A stretch of 64,000 bases of DNA from positions 682,001 through 746,000 of the forward strand of contig NZ_CP035375.1 in the NCBI RefSeq assembly GCF_004118935.1. The letters are read 5' to 3'. Numbering within the stretch: position 1 is the stretch's first letter; every line of letters begins with the position of its first letter. The translations under genes and the position numbers were made by a program. Positions 1-9,459 of the stretch are shown here, in pieces. This DNA comes from Salinibacterium sp. UTAS2018. GTDB lineage: Bacteria > Actinomycetota > Actinomycetes > Actinomycetales > Microbacteriaceae. Under the pieces are notes generated by a model that was not told where the DNA came from, ran no database searches, and was given only the letters and a program-made list of their open reading frames with translations.

Positions 1-9
1 GCTCGCCAT
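1..9 (-). CDS. Start of a gene running off the left edge (probably parE, DNA topoisomerase subunit B)
   Basis: Read on the minus strand, positions 20 down to 1 give an AGGAG ribosome site, six bases, then ATG-GCG-AGC (Met-Ala-Ser). Only three codons are inside the window, so the product cannot be seen. From memory, the DUF7455 gene next to the principal sigma factor gene in many Actinobacteria is flanked on its other side by parE or gyrB2, whose product often starts Met-Ala-Ser. The identity is therefore inference from neighbourhood. The roughly 220 bases between here and the DUF7455 gene would hold two divergent promoters. Confidence 0.4.
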
Positions 10-227
10 AGTTATCTCCTAGGGGTTGAGAACGGAAGGCCACATCCAAGACTACGGTCTCGTCCCGACATTGCCTCTCACCGACACCCATCAGCACCGT
101 GAGGGGATAGCTGCGCGGCCGGGCTACGCGCTGAGCGAAATGCCCTCAATGTAGGAAGAATTTGCAGGCGGTCATGCTTGTATAGGCGTACGGAATAACA
201 ACCGCAAGCATCAAGAAGGAGTAGGCC

Positions 228-446
228 ATGTCGAACATTGCAACAGAAGACACCCCAGTCGATGAGATGGACTACACCCTCACGGCGATCGATCGCTGTG
301 ACAGTTGTGGCGCGCAGGCTTACATCCGCGCGACCCTCGCCAGTGGCGACCTCCTCTTCTGCGCCCACCACGGCGCTAAGTTCAAAGACAAGCTTTTCCC
401 CACCGCGATCGCGTGGCACGACGAGTCGAGCCGACTCACTGCGTAG
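228..446 (+). CDS. DUF7455 small zinc-binding-like protein, 72 aa
   Basis: This small protein has a CDSC pair at residues 24-27 and a CAHH at 45-48, giving a C-x2-C ... C-x2-H pattern that looks like a compact zinc site. I recognise it as the actinobacterial family DUF7455, which commonly sits beside the principal sigma factor gene. Its biochemical role is unknown. The start has a good AAGGAG ribosome site ten bases upstream. It faces away from the gene at the left edge and is followed 72 bases later by the ATP-grasp gene. Confidence 0.8.
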   Translation: MSNIATEDTPVDEMDYTLTAIDRCDSCGAQAYIRATLASGDLLFCAHHGAKFKDKLFPTAIAWHDESSRLTA

Positions 447-518
447 AGCTTCGGCTATCATGAACAGTCGTTAGTTCGTTGCCGGCGCTGGTGTCGGTGT
501 GACCTTCGTAGGAGTACT

Positions 519-1520
519 GTGAAGCGCATCCGACACTATGTGTCGCGTCTTGTATCGCTCGACGTCAAAAATATGATCGGCGTTGCACGCGCAATCAGTG
601 CACGCAGTTCGACACCGACAATCGTCATCGTTCTTGACATGGTCTGGTGTTCGCTCGTTTATCAATCGGGGTACCTCGATTACGAAGAATTCGAGTTCAA
701 CACGCTGTCCTCCTCTCAACGGAGCACTTGGATCACCAGCGGCAACGCCAATTCGATCGTGGTCAAATACAACCAGCGTGCTTTTCGCGAACGGTTTTAT
801 GACAAGCCGACCTTCAATAGGACCTTCGATCAATGGCTCGGCCGTGCCTGGCTGGATCTGAGAACCGCCGGTGAAGCTGACTTCGTTGAGTTCGTGCGCA
901 ACCACGACCCAATCATGGTCAAAGTCGTGGACAGCATGAGTGGCGCTGGCATCGAAAAATACAGTGGTCACGAGCTGACTGACGCCAGAGCGCTGTATCG
1001 AAAGCTCCTCTCGCACCGGCAGTTTCTCGTGGAGGCATTCATCGAGCAGCACGCGGAGATGTCAGCTCTCTGCCCGACCAGCGTCAATTCCCTGCGGATG
1101 ATTACGTTCTTCGATGGCACGAACGTTCATGTTATGGAAGCCGTCCTGAGAATGGGCAACGGTGCTGACGTCGACAATTACGGTCGCGGCGGCATGTATA
1201 CGGTTCTCGACGAGAAAACCGGCATCGCCCCCTATGGCGCCTTCGACAAATATGCGAACACGTTTACCGTGCATCCGCAATCGGGAACGCCGATTGTAGG
1301 CTTTCAGGTCCCCCTCTATGACGAAGTTCTGCGCACGCTAGATACCGTCGGCCGAATGATCCCGGAGATCCCCTACGTGGGCTGGGACGTCGCGATCTCC
1401 ACCACCGGACCGGCCATCATCGAGGGCAATTACAACACCGGCGTCTTCCAGATGAAGCCGAGTCTTACCGGTATCAAGACGGGGCTACTCCCCAAGTTCC
1501 GCCGGGTAATCGACTTCTAA
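519..1520 (+). CDS. Sugar-transfer-associated ATP-grasp family protein, 333 aa
   Basis: The sequence resembles the ATP-grasp group associated with sugar transfer (ATPgrasp_ST): a lysine strand IMVKVVDSMSGAGIEKY near residue 130-145, the block LVEAFIEQH near 175, then SLRMITFF, and a C-terminal metal-binding segment AIIEGNYNTG. ATP-grasp enzymes join a carboxylate to an amine or thiol through an acyl-phosphate; the substrate here cannot be read from sequence. Translation probably starts at GTG with AGGAG only four bases upstream. It lies between DUF7455 and the sigma factor region, an otherwise conserved neighbourhood, with no polysaccharide genes nearby, so it may be a local insertion. Confidence 0.7.
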   Translation: MKRIRHYVSRLVSLDVKNMIGVARAISARSSTPTIVIVLDMVWCSLVYQSGYLDYEEFEFNTLSSSQRSTWITSGNANSIVVKYNQRAFRERFYDKPTFNRTFDQWLGRAWLDLRTAGEADFVEFVRNHDPIMVKVVDSMSGAGIEKYSGHELTDARALYRKLLSHRQFLVEAFIEQHAEMSALCPTSVNSLRMITFFDGTNVHVMEAVLRMGNGADVDNYGRGGMYTVLDEKTGIAPYGAFDKYANTFTVHPQSGTPIVGFQVPLYDEVLRTLDTVGRMIPEIPYVGWDVAISTTGPAIIEGNYNTGVFQMKPSLTGIKTGLLPKFRRVIDF

Positions 1521-1551
1521 CAGTGTCCGACACAAGCGCGATCGTGTGGCG

Positions 1552-2250
1552 TTAGGCCCGACGGATAACGCCAAGAGGAGTGCTCTGGTGATCCTGCCCT
1601 AGAGGGTTATCTTTCAGGACCTTCAATACCAGATCACTCGTTGCCCGATCAGCTGTCGAGCCGAGGATGTTTCCGCCGAAGTCGTTGATATCCACAACGA
1701 GCACCTGAACATCGCGGTCCAGCGCAGCCGCAATGTCAGCGGCAACACCGTCTGGTCGGGCTGGGCCGAGTACGACGTGGGAGTCGTACGGCGGAATTGT
1801 GTTTTTCGTGGGCCCATCGATCGCTCGAGCCTTGGGCCCTGCAATCCGGTAGAAGTCACCGCGTCGCCCCACGAGCTTCGTGACGGCGGCCACAGCAGCT
1901 GCGAACAGAATGCGAGGAGTGCCGCACTCACGCAACGCCATCTCCATCGTCTCGGGCATGCCTAGGCCGATGCCGTGAGATGTCTTAGTCACATACTTCG
2001 AAAGGAAGGTCGCAAGCTTGCGTGGCTCTACCTCAGAGATCGGGTAAGCCCGCCCCTGCGTGATTCCGACAATCTTTTCCGTGACAAAGAGCAAGTCTCC
2101 ATCGCGCACGACATCTGCCGCGTACTCCGAGACGACCTGAACGATGTCATCCTCACGAACCACCAGTCGAGTCTTGATGGGAAGCCGTTCGTAAACGGCG
2201 CCATCGACCTCGACGGTGAGACTCTTACCAGCGTTCGCTTCAGCACCCAT
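1552..2250 (-). CDS. Coenzyme F420-0:L-glutamate ligase family (CofE-like) protein, 232 aa
   Basis: The N-terminal YERLPIKTRLV segment, the block DGDLLFVTEKIVGITQGR and the C-terminal VVDINDFGGNILG match the CofE/F420 ligase fold (PF01996), whose known members add glutamate to F420-0 using GTP. No other F420 gene (fbiA, fbiC, FGD) is in the window, so the true substrate is uncertain; stand-alone paralogues occur in bacteria that do not make F420. I chose the ATG at 2250 because the longer frame would run back into the sigma gene; it starts seven bases after the sigma stop codon, which suggests cotranscription with the sigma factor. Confidence 0.7.
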   Translation of the reverse strand: MGAEANAGKSLTVEVDGAVYERLPIKTRLVVREDDIVQVVSEYAADVVRDGDLLFVTEKIVGITQGRAYPISEVEPRKLATFLSKYVTKTSHGIGLGMPETMEMALRECGTPRILFAAAVAAVTKLVGRRGDFYRIAGPKARAIDGPTKNTIPPYDSHVVLGPARPDGVAADIAAALDRDVQVLVVDINDFGGNILGSTADRATSDLVLKVLKDNPLGQDHQSTPLGVIRRA

Positions 2251-2257
2251 TGTTGGC

Positions 2258-3586
2258 CTATTCGAGGTAGTCGCGCAGTGACTGCGAGCGTGACGGGTGG
2301 CGCAGCTTGGCCATCGTCTTCGATTCAATCTGACGAATACGTTCACGCGTTACGCCGAACGTGTCGCCGATTTGGTCAAGAGTTTTCGGCATACCATCGC
2401 CGAGGCCGAAGCGCATACGAATAACGCCTGCTTCACGCTCGGAGAGCGAGTCAAGAAGACTCTCGAGCTGCTTTTGCAGCATGGTGAAGCCAACGGCGTC
2501 GGCAGGAACAACAGCCTCGGTATCCTCGATCAGGTCACCGAACTCGCTGTCGCCGTCTTCACCGAGCGGAGTGTGGAGCGAAATTGGTTCACGGCCGTAC
2601 TTCTGAACTTCAACGACCTTCTCGGGCGTCATGTCCAGTTCGCGCGACAGTTCTTCTGGGGTGGGCTCGCGACCCAGATCCTGAAGCATCTGGCGCTGAA
2701 CACGCGCGAGTTTGTTAATGACTTCAACCATGTGAACCGGGATACGAATCGTACGAGCCTGGTCGGCCATTGCCCGGGTGATCGCTTGACGAATCCACCA
2801 CGTGGCGTAAGTCGAGAATTTGAAGCCCTTGGTGTAGTCGAACTTCTCGACGGCACGAATGAGGCCGAGGTTTCCCTCTTGGATCAAGTCCAGGAACTGC
2901 ATTCCACGACCGGTGTAGCGCTTAGCGAGAGACACAACCAGGCGCAGGTTGGCGCCGAGCAAGTGGCTCTTAGCTCGTTGGCCGTCCTTGGCTACCCACT
3001 GAAGTTCCCGACCGAGCGTTGAGCGAACTTCGCCGGGCGCCATTTCGGAAAGCTTGTCTTCCGCAAACAGACCGGCTTCGATGCGCATTGCGAGCTCAAC
3101 TTCTTGAGCGGCGTTGAGCAGAGCGACCTTGCCGATTTGCTTCAGGTAATCCTTGACAGGGTCTGCCGTGGCTCCGGTGATCGCGGCGGAATACACGGGG
3201 ACGTCGTCGTCATCGTCAACCAGAGAAAGAACGAGAGCGCCGGTGGGCAGCGCCTCATCCTTACTCTTCGACTTTTCGTCTTGATCGTCCTCGGGCTTCG
3301 CTTCTTCGCCGTCAGCCTCGACAATATCGTCAGCTTCGGCGGCAGCTTTCTTGCCTCGCGTCGCGGGCTTCTTTGCGGCAGGCTTCTTGGCAGCTGCAGG
3401 CGACTTCGTCGTCGCTGCTTTCTTTGCGGGGGCCTTCTTGGGCGCGCTCGCTGCACCTTCGGCGGCGGTAGCTAGCTCTTCAACTGCGTCGGCAGCTTTA
3501 GCACGCGTTCCGGCCTTAGTGGCCGCTTTCGCGGGGGCTTTCTTGGGTGCGGATGCAGTCTCCGCAGTCTGAGTTCGGGTCGCCAT
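2258..3586 (-). CDS. sigA: RNA polymerase principal sigma factor (RpoD/SigA/HrdB), 442 aa
   Basis: This is the housekeeping sigma-70 factor. Region 1.2 starts near [11 protein letters not shown]. Region 2 contains [19 protein letters not shown] and [13 protein letters not shown] for core binding, -10 recognition and melting. Region 3 follows, and region 4 ends with a helix-turn-helix [20 protein letters not shown] and the tail LRDYLE. The first 100 or so residues are a Lys/Ala/Pro-rich tail with many KKAPAK-type units, then an acidic stretch. The start at 3586 is preceded by GGAAAGG; an upstream in-frame ATG at 3628 has no comparable site. A leader of over 100 bases lies upstream. Confidence 0.96.
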   Translation of the reverse strand: MATRTQTAETASAPKKAPAKAATKAGTRAKAADAVEELATAAEGAASAPKKAPAKKAATTKSPAAAKKPAAKKPATRGKKAAAEADDIVEADGEEAKPEDDQDEKSKSKDEALPTGALVLSLVDDDDDVPVYSAAITGATADPVKDYLKQIGKVALLNAAQEVELAMRIEAGLFAEDKLSEMAPGEVRSTLGRELQWVAKDGQRAKSHLLGANLRLVVSLAKRYTGRGMQFLDLIQEGNLGLIRAVEKFDYTKGFKFSTYATWWIRQAITRAMADQARTIRIPVHMVEVINKLARVQRQMLQDLGREPTPEELSRELDMTPEKVVEVQKYGREPISLHTPLGEDGDSEFGDLIEDTEAVVPADAVGFTMLQKQLESLLDSLSEREAGVIRMRFGLGDGMPKTLDQIGDTFGVTRERIRQIESKTMAKLRHPSRSQSLRDYLE

Positions 3587-3694
3587 GTGAACACCTTTCC
3601 GAGGTTTTCGGGCAGTACTAAGACCCATGTCAAGTCTCCGTCTGAATCACCGCACGGCAATACAGAACCAGAAACAAGACCGGGTCTTAAACCC

Positions 3695-3723
3695 ATTATG
3701 CCACGCTTTTTCGATGCTTTGCA
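3695..3723 (-). promoter_or_regulatory. Candidate sigma-70 promoter for sigA
   Basis: On the minus strand a CATAAT hexamer preceded by TGG lies 17 bases downstream of TGCAAA, about 110 bases before the sigA start. The -10 match is good and the -35 match weak. The likely start site would fall in a small palindrome (GGGTCTTAAACCC on the plus strand). Confidence 0.35.
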
Positions 3724-3812
3724 CCATCACACGATCGCTCTTGCCGAGTCGGCAGCAACTATGCAACGAGTGTGCATCATGCTGTCAGTTCAGTGCGGTG
3801 CGGTTTCTCGGG

Positions 3813-4748
3813 CTACAGAGGATGATTCGATGCGCCATCGTCGTCACCGGCGCGACGGATCGCTAGGAATTTCTGCAACTCTGCGGCTATCTCGTCTGCT
3901 GTCGGGAGTTCGCCATCTTCATCCGTCAGAGGCGAACGCATCGGATTCTCCTCCATGTAGTTGTCGTGGCGCTCTTCAAGAGTGCCTACAAGCTTGGCAA
4001 GCTCTTGGTTGCTTTCGACTTGACCATCGATCTTGGCGACGAACTCTCGGCCCTCTTCACGAAGCCGATCGGTGGGAAAGATAAGACCCGTTGCGGCGCT
4101 GACACTCTCGAGCGCCGTAACGGCCGCCGTTGGCCATTCAGTGTCCGCCAGATAGTGCGGGATCAAAAGTACGAATCCGGCGGTGGGGTGCTCGATCTCT
4201 TGCAGTCGATATTCGATCAGATGCATCGCGTTCGCCGGCACCTGCGTGTGCGGCTTCCAGACGGAGAAGGCGTCGATGAGCTCCGAGCGATTTCCGCTCA
4301 CTGTGACGCCAATGCTTCGTGTGTGAGGGACCGGCATAGGAATCGCATGAACCCACGTGGTGGATTTCACGTCAAGCTTCGAGATCAACCGCAGAACAGC
4401 AGCGGAGAAGCGTTCCCACTGAAAGTCAGGCTCATAACCCGTGAGAAGGAGGAACGGCTGCCCCAGCTCGTCCTTAGCCAGGTAGAGCTCGAGTTTTGCA
4501 GGTCGGTAATCGCTCAGGTGATCTTGGTCAAAGTAGATTGTCGGGCGACGTGCGCGGTAGTCGAGTAGAGCGTCGTTGTCGAACGAAGCCACGACCGTGC
4601 GTTCGAGAGTATCGAGCAGATATTGACTGAACTGGCTGACAGCACCACCAGCATCCGCGAAGCCAGTGAGACCGGCGACAAGGGGCAGGCCGCGCGGCAC
4701 ACCCGCGACATCGGTGTCGATGTCATATAGGCCGGCTGGATCTCGCAT
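3813..4748 (-). CDS. PAC2 family protein (proteasome-assembly-chaperone-like), 311 aa
   Basis: The protein starts MRDPAGLYDID and contains the PAC2 core blocks PLVAGLTGFADAG, LLTGYEPDFQWERF, PMPVPHTR and GFVLLIPHYLADTEWPTA. PAC2 proteins are widespread in Actinobacteria; the fold is shared with archaeal and eukaryotic proteasome assembly chaperones, but bacterial function is not established and many hosts lack a proteasome. The C-terminal 60 residues are acidic and probably flexible. It is transcribed toward the sigma gene from a separate promoter and is divergent from pepA. Confidence 0.85.
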   Translation of the reverse strand: MRDPAGLYDIDTDVAGVPRGLPLVAGLTGFADAGGAVSQFSQYLLDTLERTVVASFDNDALLDYRARRPTIYFDQDHLSDYRPAKLELYLAKDELGQPFLLLTGYEPDFQWERFSAAVLRLISKLDVKSTTWVHAIPMPVPHTRSIGVTVSGNRSELIDAFSVWKPHTQVPANAMHLIEYRLQEIEHPTAGFVLLIPHYLADTEWPTAAVTALESVSAATGLIFPTDRLREEGREFVAKIDGQVESNQELAKLVGTLEERHDNYMEENPMRSPLTDEDGELPTADEIAAELQKFLAIRRAGDDDGASNHPL

Positions 4749-4849
4749 GCTTCCACTCTAATCGCGGGCGCGACAGCAACCTCTTGAAACACCTCCACGG
4801 CGTCATGCTCCTAGCGAACATGCAGGCCGATGCTGGCTATCATGAGGAT

Positions 4850-6337
4850 ATGACCGTTGCTACGTTGCACTTGTCCACCTCGCCCGCCTCCGAACTCACG
4901 TCCGATGTTCTCGTGATTGGGGTGGTGAAGACAGAATCTGGCCCGAAGCTCGTTGACGCGTCACCAGCACTCGCCTCATTTGAGCAATCGCTGAGCGTCA
5001 TCGGTGCCACCGGCGCAGCGGACGAGCTACACCGCATTCCCGCCACCGGCATCGCTGCCCCCGCCGTCGCGTTCATCGGGCTCGGCGATGCCGCGCGCTC
5101 AACGGAAAACTTGCGCTACGCGGCTGGTTCCGCCGCACGTCAGCTGCGCGGTGCTTCTCACATCGCGCTAGCGCTCGGAGCCGAATCGCCGGCAGACACT
5201 CTCGCCATTCTCGAAGGCGCGGCCATTGGCGCATACTCCTACGACGCCTATCGCTCGACTCCCCCCGAGACCGCAAAGCAACACGCAAGTACCATTACCG
5301 TCCTGAGTCCTGTTGCCGATGTTTCGCTGATTGAGCGGGCAGAGATCATCGCCCACGCGACGCACGTCACTCGTGATCTCGTCAACGAAGCACCCCGCGA
5401 GCTTTACCCTGAAACCTTCGCAGATCGCGCGAGCGAATTAGCGGCACTCGACAACGTTGAAGTTGAAGTCTTCGCTGAAAAGGAACTGGAAGCGGGCGGC
5501 TTTGGGGGCATCCTCGGGGTAGGCCAAGGATCGACTCGCGGCCCGCGCCTGGTCAAGATCAGCTATACCCCGGATGACGCGACGAAGCACCTCGCGCTCG
5601 TCGGTAAGGGAATCACGTTCGACTCGGGCGGGCTTTCGCTCAAGCCTGGACTTTCCATGATCGGCATGAAGTTCGACATGAGCGGCGCCGCGACAGTGAT
5701 GGCGGTTCTCGAAGCGTGCGCCAAACTTCGAACGAACGTACGTCTCACAGCGTGGCTCTGCTTGGCAGAGAACATGCCGTCGGGAAGTGCCATTCGCCCG
5801 AACGACGTCCTGACAATCCGTGGCGGAAAAACTGTCGAAGTACTGAACACTGACGCCGAAGGCCGGCTAGTTATGGCTGACGGCCTAGTTGCCGCCAGCG
5901 AGGAAAACCCAGACGCCATAGTCGACATCGCCACGCTCACCGGGGCGGCAGTCGTGGCTCTCGGCAACCGCTACGCCGGAGCTATGGGCGACAAGGCTCT
6001 AGTTGCTCACGTTGTTTCCGTAGCTGATCGAGTGGGCGAACCCTTCTGGCCCATGCCCATCAGCCCTGAACTGCGCCCGTTGCTCGCCTCCGACATCGCA
6101 GACATCGCGAATATCAAACCAGGCAACACCGCCGGCGGAATGCTCATCGCGGCTGCTTTCCTTAAAGACTTCGTGGGGAAGCGCGCTGACAGCACTGAAA
6201 CGATCCCCTGGGCGCACATCGATATCGCAGGCCCCTCGGACAACCGTGGCGGGGGCTGGGGATACGTCGGCAAGGGAGCGACGGGAATTGGTGTGCGGAC
6301 ACTCATTGAACTGGCCGAGGAATTTTCTCGTCCGTAG
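4850..6337 (+). CDS. pepA: Leucyl aminopeptidase (M17), 495 aa
   Basis: This cytosolic M17 metallopeptidase removes N-terminal residues from peptides using two divalent metals. The metal and catalytic blocks are intact: KGITFDSGGLSLKPG supplies the metal-binding lysine and aspartate and NTDAEGRL is the family signature. I prefer the ATG at 4850 (MTVATLHLSTS); a GAGG lies just upstream although only two bases away, so the start is not certain. The gene stands alone between the divergent PAC2 gene and lpd; M. tuberculosis also keeps pepB near dlaT (from memory). Confidence 0.95.
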   Translation: MTVATLHLSTSPASELTSDVLVIGVVKTESGPKLVDASPALASFEQSLSVIGATGAADELHRIPATGIAAPAVAFIGLGDAARSTENLRYAAGSAARQLRGASHIALALGAESPADTLAILEGAAIGAYSYDAYRSTPPETAKQHASTITVLSPVADVSLIERAEIIAHATHVTRDLVNEAPRELYPETFADRASELAALDNVEVEVFAEKELEAGGFGGILGVGQGSTRGPRLVKISYTPDDATKHLALVGKGITFDSGGLSLKPGLSMIGMKFDMSGAATVMAVLEACAKLRTNVRLTAWLCLAENMPSGSAIRPNDVLTIRGGKTVEVLNTDAEGRLVMADGLVAASEENPDAIVDIATLTGAAVVALGNRYAGAMGDKALVAHVVSVADRVGEPFWPMPISPELRPLLASDIADIANIKPGNTAGGMLIAAAFLKDFVGKRADSTETIPWAHIDIAGPSDNRGGGWGYVGKGATGIGVRTLIELAEEFSRP

Positions 6338-6436
6338 TAAGGTTTTTTAAACGCGGATTCTTTCCGCACCATCCGGTCGCACGGATTACACACCATGCGT
6401 TCCGGCGAACAAATTCCTTACAGAGGAGCTGCTGTA

Positions 6437-7810
6437 TTGGCTGAGCACAATTTTGACCTTGTCGTTCTTGGTGGAGGAAGTGGTGGATACGCAGCAGCGT
6501 TGCGCGCCGCCGAACTGGGTATGACCGTTGGCTTGATCGAGAAGAACAAACTTGGAGGCACGTGCCTTCACGTTGGTTGCATCCCGACCAAGGCTCTCCT
6601 GCACTCGGCCGAGGTTGCTGACGTCACGCGCGAGGCGGCCAAGTACGGCGTCGCCGCCACGCTTGATGGAATCGACATCGCTGGTGTCACCAAGTACCGC
6701 CAGGATATCGTCGCAAGCAAGTACAAGGGCCTTCAAGGACTTGTGAAGATGCGTGGCATCAACGTAATCGAGGGCGAAGGCAAGCTCGTCGCCCCGAACA
6801 CCGTTCAGGTCGGCGAAGACACTGTCATCGGTAAGAACGTGATCCTCGCGACTGGTTCGTATTCACGCAGTCTGCCCGGCCTCGAAATCGGTGGCCGTGT
6901 AATTACGTCCGAACAGGCTCTCGAGCTTGACTTCGTGCCCAAGAAGGTTGCCGTTCTTGGTGGCGGTGTTATCGGTGTTGAGTTCTCTAGCGTCTGGAAG
7001 AGCTGGGGTACCGACGTTACGATCATCGAAGGACTCCCCCACCTCGTTCCGAACGAAGACGAGTCTGTTAGCAAGCAGTTCGAGCGTGCCTTCCGTCGCC
7101 GCGGCATCAACTTCCACACCGGCGTTCGGTTCAAGAGCGTTGAGCAGAACGACGACGGAGTTGTCGTGACGCTCGAAAACGGCGAAACGGTTGAAGCCGA
7201 GCTTCTGCTCGTTGCCGTCGGCCGCGGCCCCTCCACTGCAGGCCTCGGATTTGAAGAAGTCGGCATCGAGATGGACCGCGGTTTCGTCCTGACCAACGAG
7301 CGCCTCGCGACCAACGTTCCCGGCGTCTACGCCGTGGGCGACATCGTTCCAGGCCTTCAGCTTGCTCACCGAGGTTTCCAACACGGAATCTTCGTTGTCG
7401 AAGAGATCGCTGGCCTCAAGCCAATCGTGATCGACGATCTCAACATTCCGAAGGTTACCTACAGCGACCCCGAAGTAGCGTCGGTCGGCCTCAGCGAAGC
7501 CAAGGCGATCGAGGCTCACGGCGCAGAAAACGTCAAGGCGTACGACTACAACCTGGGCGGCAACGGCAAGAGCGCTATTCTCGGCACGGCCGGCTCGATC
7601 AAGGTTGTCCGCGTCGTCGATGGCCCTGTCGTCGGCGTTCACATGATCGGTGCCCGCGTTGGGGAACTGATCGGCGAAGCACAATTGATCGTCAACTGGG
7701 AAGCACACCCCGAAGACATCACCCCGCTGCTTCACGCACACCCCACCCAAAATGAAGCCCTTGGCGAGGCATTCCTCGCCCTGGCAGGCAAGCCGCTTCA
7801 CGCGGTCTAG
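6437..7810 (+). CDS. lpd: Dihydrolipoyl dehydrogenase (E3), 457 aa
   Basis: This flavoprotein reoxidises dihydrolipoamide on E2 subunits, passing electrons through FAD to NAD+. The N-terminal FAD motif DLVVLGGGSGGYAA, the redox disulfide GGTCLHVGCIPTK, the NAD motif VAVLGGGVIGVEF, the second FAD site VYAVGDIVPG and the C-terminal HAHPTQNEALGEA (active-site His-Glu) are all present. The start is TTG at 6437 with AGAGGAG eight bases upstream; an in-frame upstream ATG lacks a ribosome site and would add a non-homologous leader. It is followed 60 bases later by the E2 gene and likely cotranscribed. Confidence 0.96.
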   Translation: MAEHNFDLVVLGGGSGGYAAALRAAELGMTVGLIEKNKLGGTCLHVGCIPTKALLHSAEVADVTREAAKYGVAATLDGIDIAGVTKYRQDIVASKYKGLQGLVKMRGINVIEGEGKLVAPNTVQVGEDTVIGKNVILATGSYSRSLPGLEIGGRVITSEQALELDFVPKKVAVLGGGVIGVEFSSVWKSWGTDVTIIEGLPHLVPNEDESVSKQFERAFRRRGINFHTGVRFKSVEQNDDGVVVTLENGETVEAELLLVAVGRGPSTAGLGFEEVGIEMDRGFVLTNERLATNVPGVYAVGDIVPGLQLAHRGFQHGIFVVEEIAGLKPIVIDDLNIPKVTYSDPEVASVGLSEAKAIEAHGAENVKAYDYNLGGNGKSAILGTAGSIKVVRVVDGPVVGVHMIGARVGELIGEAQLIVNWEAHPEDITPLLHAHPTQNEALGEAFLALAGKPLHAV

Positions 7811-7870
7811 GCTCCGCCTCAACCACGGAACTAAGCTATTGATGACAAGCATCACAAAGGAGCAGTACTG

Positions 7871-9448
7871 ATGAGCGAATCCGTTAACCTTCCGGCACTC
7901 GGCGAGAGTGTCACCGAGGGCACGGTGACCCGCTGGCTGAAGCAAGTCGGCGAGCGTGTAGAGGTTGACGAGCCCCTGCTCGAGGTCTCGACTGACAAGG
8001 TCGACACGGAGATTCCCTCTCCCGTCGCCGGAATCATCGAAGAGATCTTGGTTGCCGAAGACGAAACAGTTGAAGTGGGCACCGCGCTCGTAAAGATCGG
8101 CGATGGATCAGGTGGCGGAGACGCTCCTGCCGAAGAGACGCCCGCCGAGGCAGCACCAGCTGAAACAGAGGCACCCGCTGCTGAAGCTGCGGCACCAGCC
8201 GCCGAAGCACCGGCTCAGCCCGCTGCGCCGGCGCCAGCTGCCGAAGCACCGGCTGCCGAAGCACCGACTCAGCATGCTGCGCCCGCTGCCGAAGCACCCG
8301 TTGCCGAACTAGCTCCTGCTGCCGAAGCACCCGTTGCCGAAGCGGCACCTGCTGCTGAAGAAGTCGCTGCTGCTGAAGAAGTCGCTGCGCCTAGCGCAAC
8401 CGAACAGGCTCCCGCTGTAGCCCCCGAGGCGCCCGCAGAGACGGCCCCGGTTGCCGCAGAAGCTCCCGCCGAGGAAACCGCTCCCGCGGCGCCCGCTGAG
8501 GAAGCTGCCGCTGCAGCATCCGACGAGGACGATAGCGACGACTCACAGGCCGGCTACCTCACTCCTCTCGTGCGCAAGCTCGCGAACGAGCGTGGCGTTG
8601 ACGTGAGCACGATCACGGGCACTGGCGTCGGCGGTCGCATCCGCAAGCAGGATGTTCTTGCTGCAAGTGAGCAGGCAACGACCCCCGAGCCGGAAGCAAC
8701 CGCTACCGCGCCAGCTCCTCTGGAAGTTTCGCCATTGCGCGGAACGACAGTTCCGATGTCACGCCTGCGCAAGGTCATTGCTGAGCGCGCCGTGCTTTCG
8801 ATGCAGTCTTCTGCCCAGTTGACGTCGGTTGTCGAAGTTGATGTCACCGCTGTGGCGAATTTCCGCAACTCGGTGAAGGATGACTTCCTCGCTAAGACCG
8901 GCACGAAGCTCTCCTTCTTGCCCTTCTTCGCACTGGCCGCAGCGGAAGCGTTGACAGCGCACCCGATCATCAACGCGACCATCGAAGACAACGCGATCGT
9001 GTATCCGGCCCAGGAGAACATCAGCATCGCAGTGGACACCGAACGTGGATTGCTCACGCCGGTTATCCGCGATGCTGCGTCACTTGACATTGCTGGGCTC
9101 GCAGGCGAGATCGCAGACCTTGCTGCTCGCACTCGCGACAACAAGCTCACTCCGGACGAGCTCTCGGGAGGAACGTTCACGCTGACCAACACTGGATCGC
9201 GTGGCGCACTCTTCGACACTCCGGTCGTGTTCTTGCCCCAGTCGGCGATCCTTGGAACAGGAATCGTCACCAAGCGCCCTGTCGTGGTGAGCGATGCCAA
9301 CGGTGATGCAATTGCGATCCGATCAATGGTGTACCTCGCGCTGAGCTACGACCACCGGATTGTCGATGGAGCAGATGCCGCAGGCTTCCTCGTTGACATG
9401 AAGAAGCGCCTCGAAGCCGGCGATTTCGCCGACAAGCTGGGAATCTAA
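7871..9448 (+). CDS. sucB: 2-oxoacid dehydrogenase E2 (dihydrolipoamide acyltransferase, SucB/DlaT/AceF type), 525 aa
   Basis: E2 carries acyl groups from E1 to CoA on a lipoyl arm. There is one N-terminal lipoyl domain with the modified lysine in the STDKVDTE motif near residue 42. A long Ala/Pro/Glu linker follows, roughly residues 80-220. The peripheral subunit-binding domain starts [15 protein letters not shown], and the catalytic domain ends with [16 protein letters not shown] containing the catalytic His and Asp. Databases often label it SucB, but in Actinobacteria with a fused E1o-E2 protein this E2 serves AceE, encoded here at 33 kb. The linker contains exact short DNA duplications. 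Confidence 0.93.
   Translation: MSESVNLPALGESVTEGTVTRWLKQVGERVEVDEPLLEVSTDKVDTEIPSPVAGIIEEILVAEDETVEVGTALVKIGDGSGGGDAPAEETPAEAAPAETEAPAAEAAAPAAEAPAQPAAPAPAAEAPAAEAPTQHAAPAAEAPVAELAPAAEAPVAEAAPAAEEVAAAEEVAAPSATEQAPAVAPEAPAETAPVAAEAPAEETAPAAPAEEAAAAASDEDDSDDSQAGYLTPLVRKLANERGVDVSTITGTGVGGRIRKQDVLAASEQATTPEPEATATAPAPLEVSPLRGTTVPMSRLRKVIAERAVLSMQSSAQLTSVVEVDVTAVANFRNSVKDDFLAKTGTKLSFLPFFALAAAEALTAHPIINATIEDNAIVYPAQENISIAVDTERGLLTPVIRDAASLDIAGLAGEIADLAARTRDNKLTPDELSGGTFTLTNTGSRGALFDTPVVFLPQSAILGTGIVTKRPVVVSDANGDAIAIRSMVYLALSYDHRIVDGADAAGFLVDMKKRLEAGDFADKLGI
8286..8394 (+). repeat. Short direct repeats inside the E2 linker
   Basis: A block that begins GCTGCCGAAGCACCCG and runs for 24 bases occurs twice, at about 8286 and 8319. 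A block of 18 bases reading GCTGCTGAAGAAGTCGCT occurs twice in tandem near 8350. They encode AEAPVAE and AAEEVA units. All are in frame and look like slippage in a flexible coding linker. Confidence 0.7.
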
Positions 9449-9459
9449 GTCACTCCGCA

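Noticed and set aside
78..461. 127-codon minus-strand frame over the DUF7455 gene
   Set aside because: It overlaps fully the plus-strand gene, which has a ribosome site and a Cys/His pattern; the minus frame has neither.
3587..3628. Upstream ATG at 3628 as the sigA start
   Set aside because: No ribosome site there, whereas the ATG at 3586 has GGAAAGG at good spacing and gives the usual tail start MATRT.
3813..4748. PAC2 protein as evidence of a bacterial proteasome
   Set aside because: No prcA, prcB, mpa or pup genes are in the window, and PAC2 proteins occur in proteasome-free Actinobacteria.
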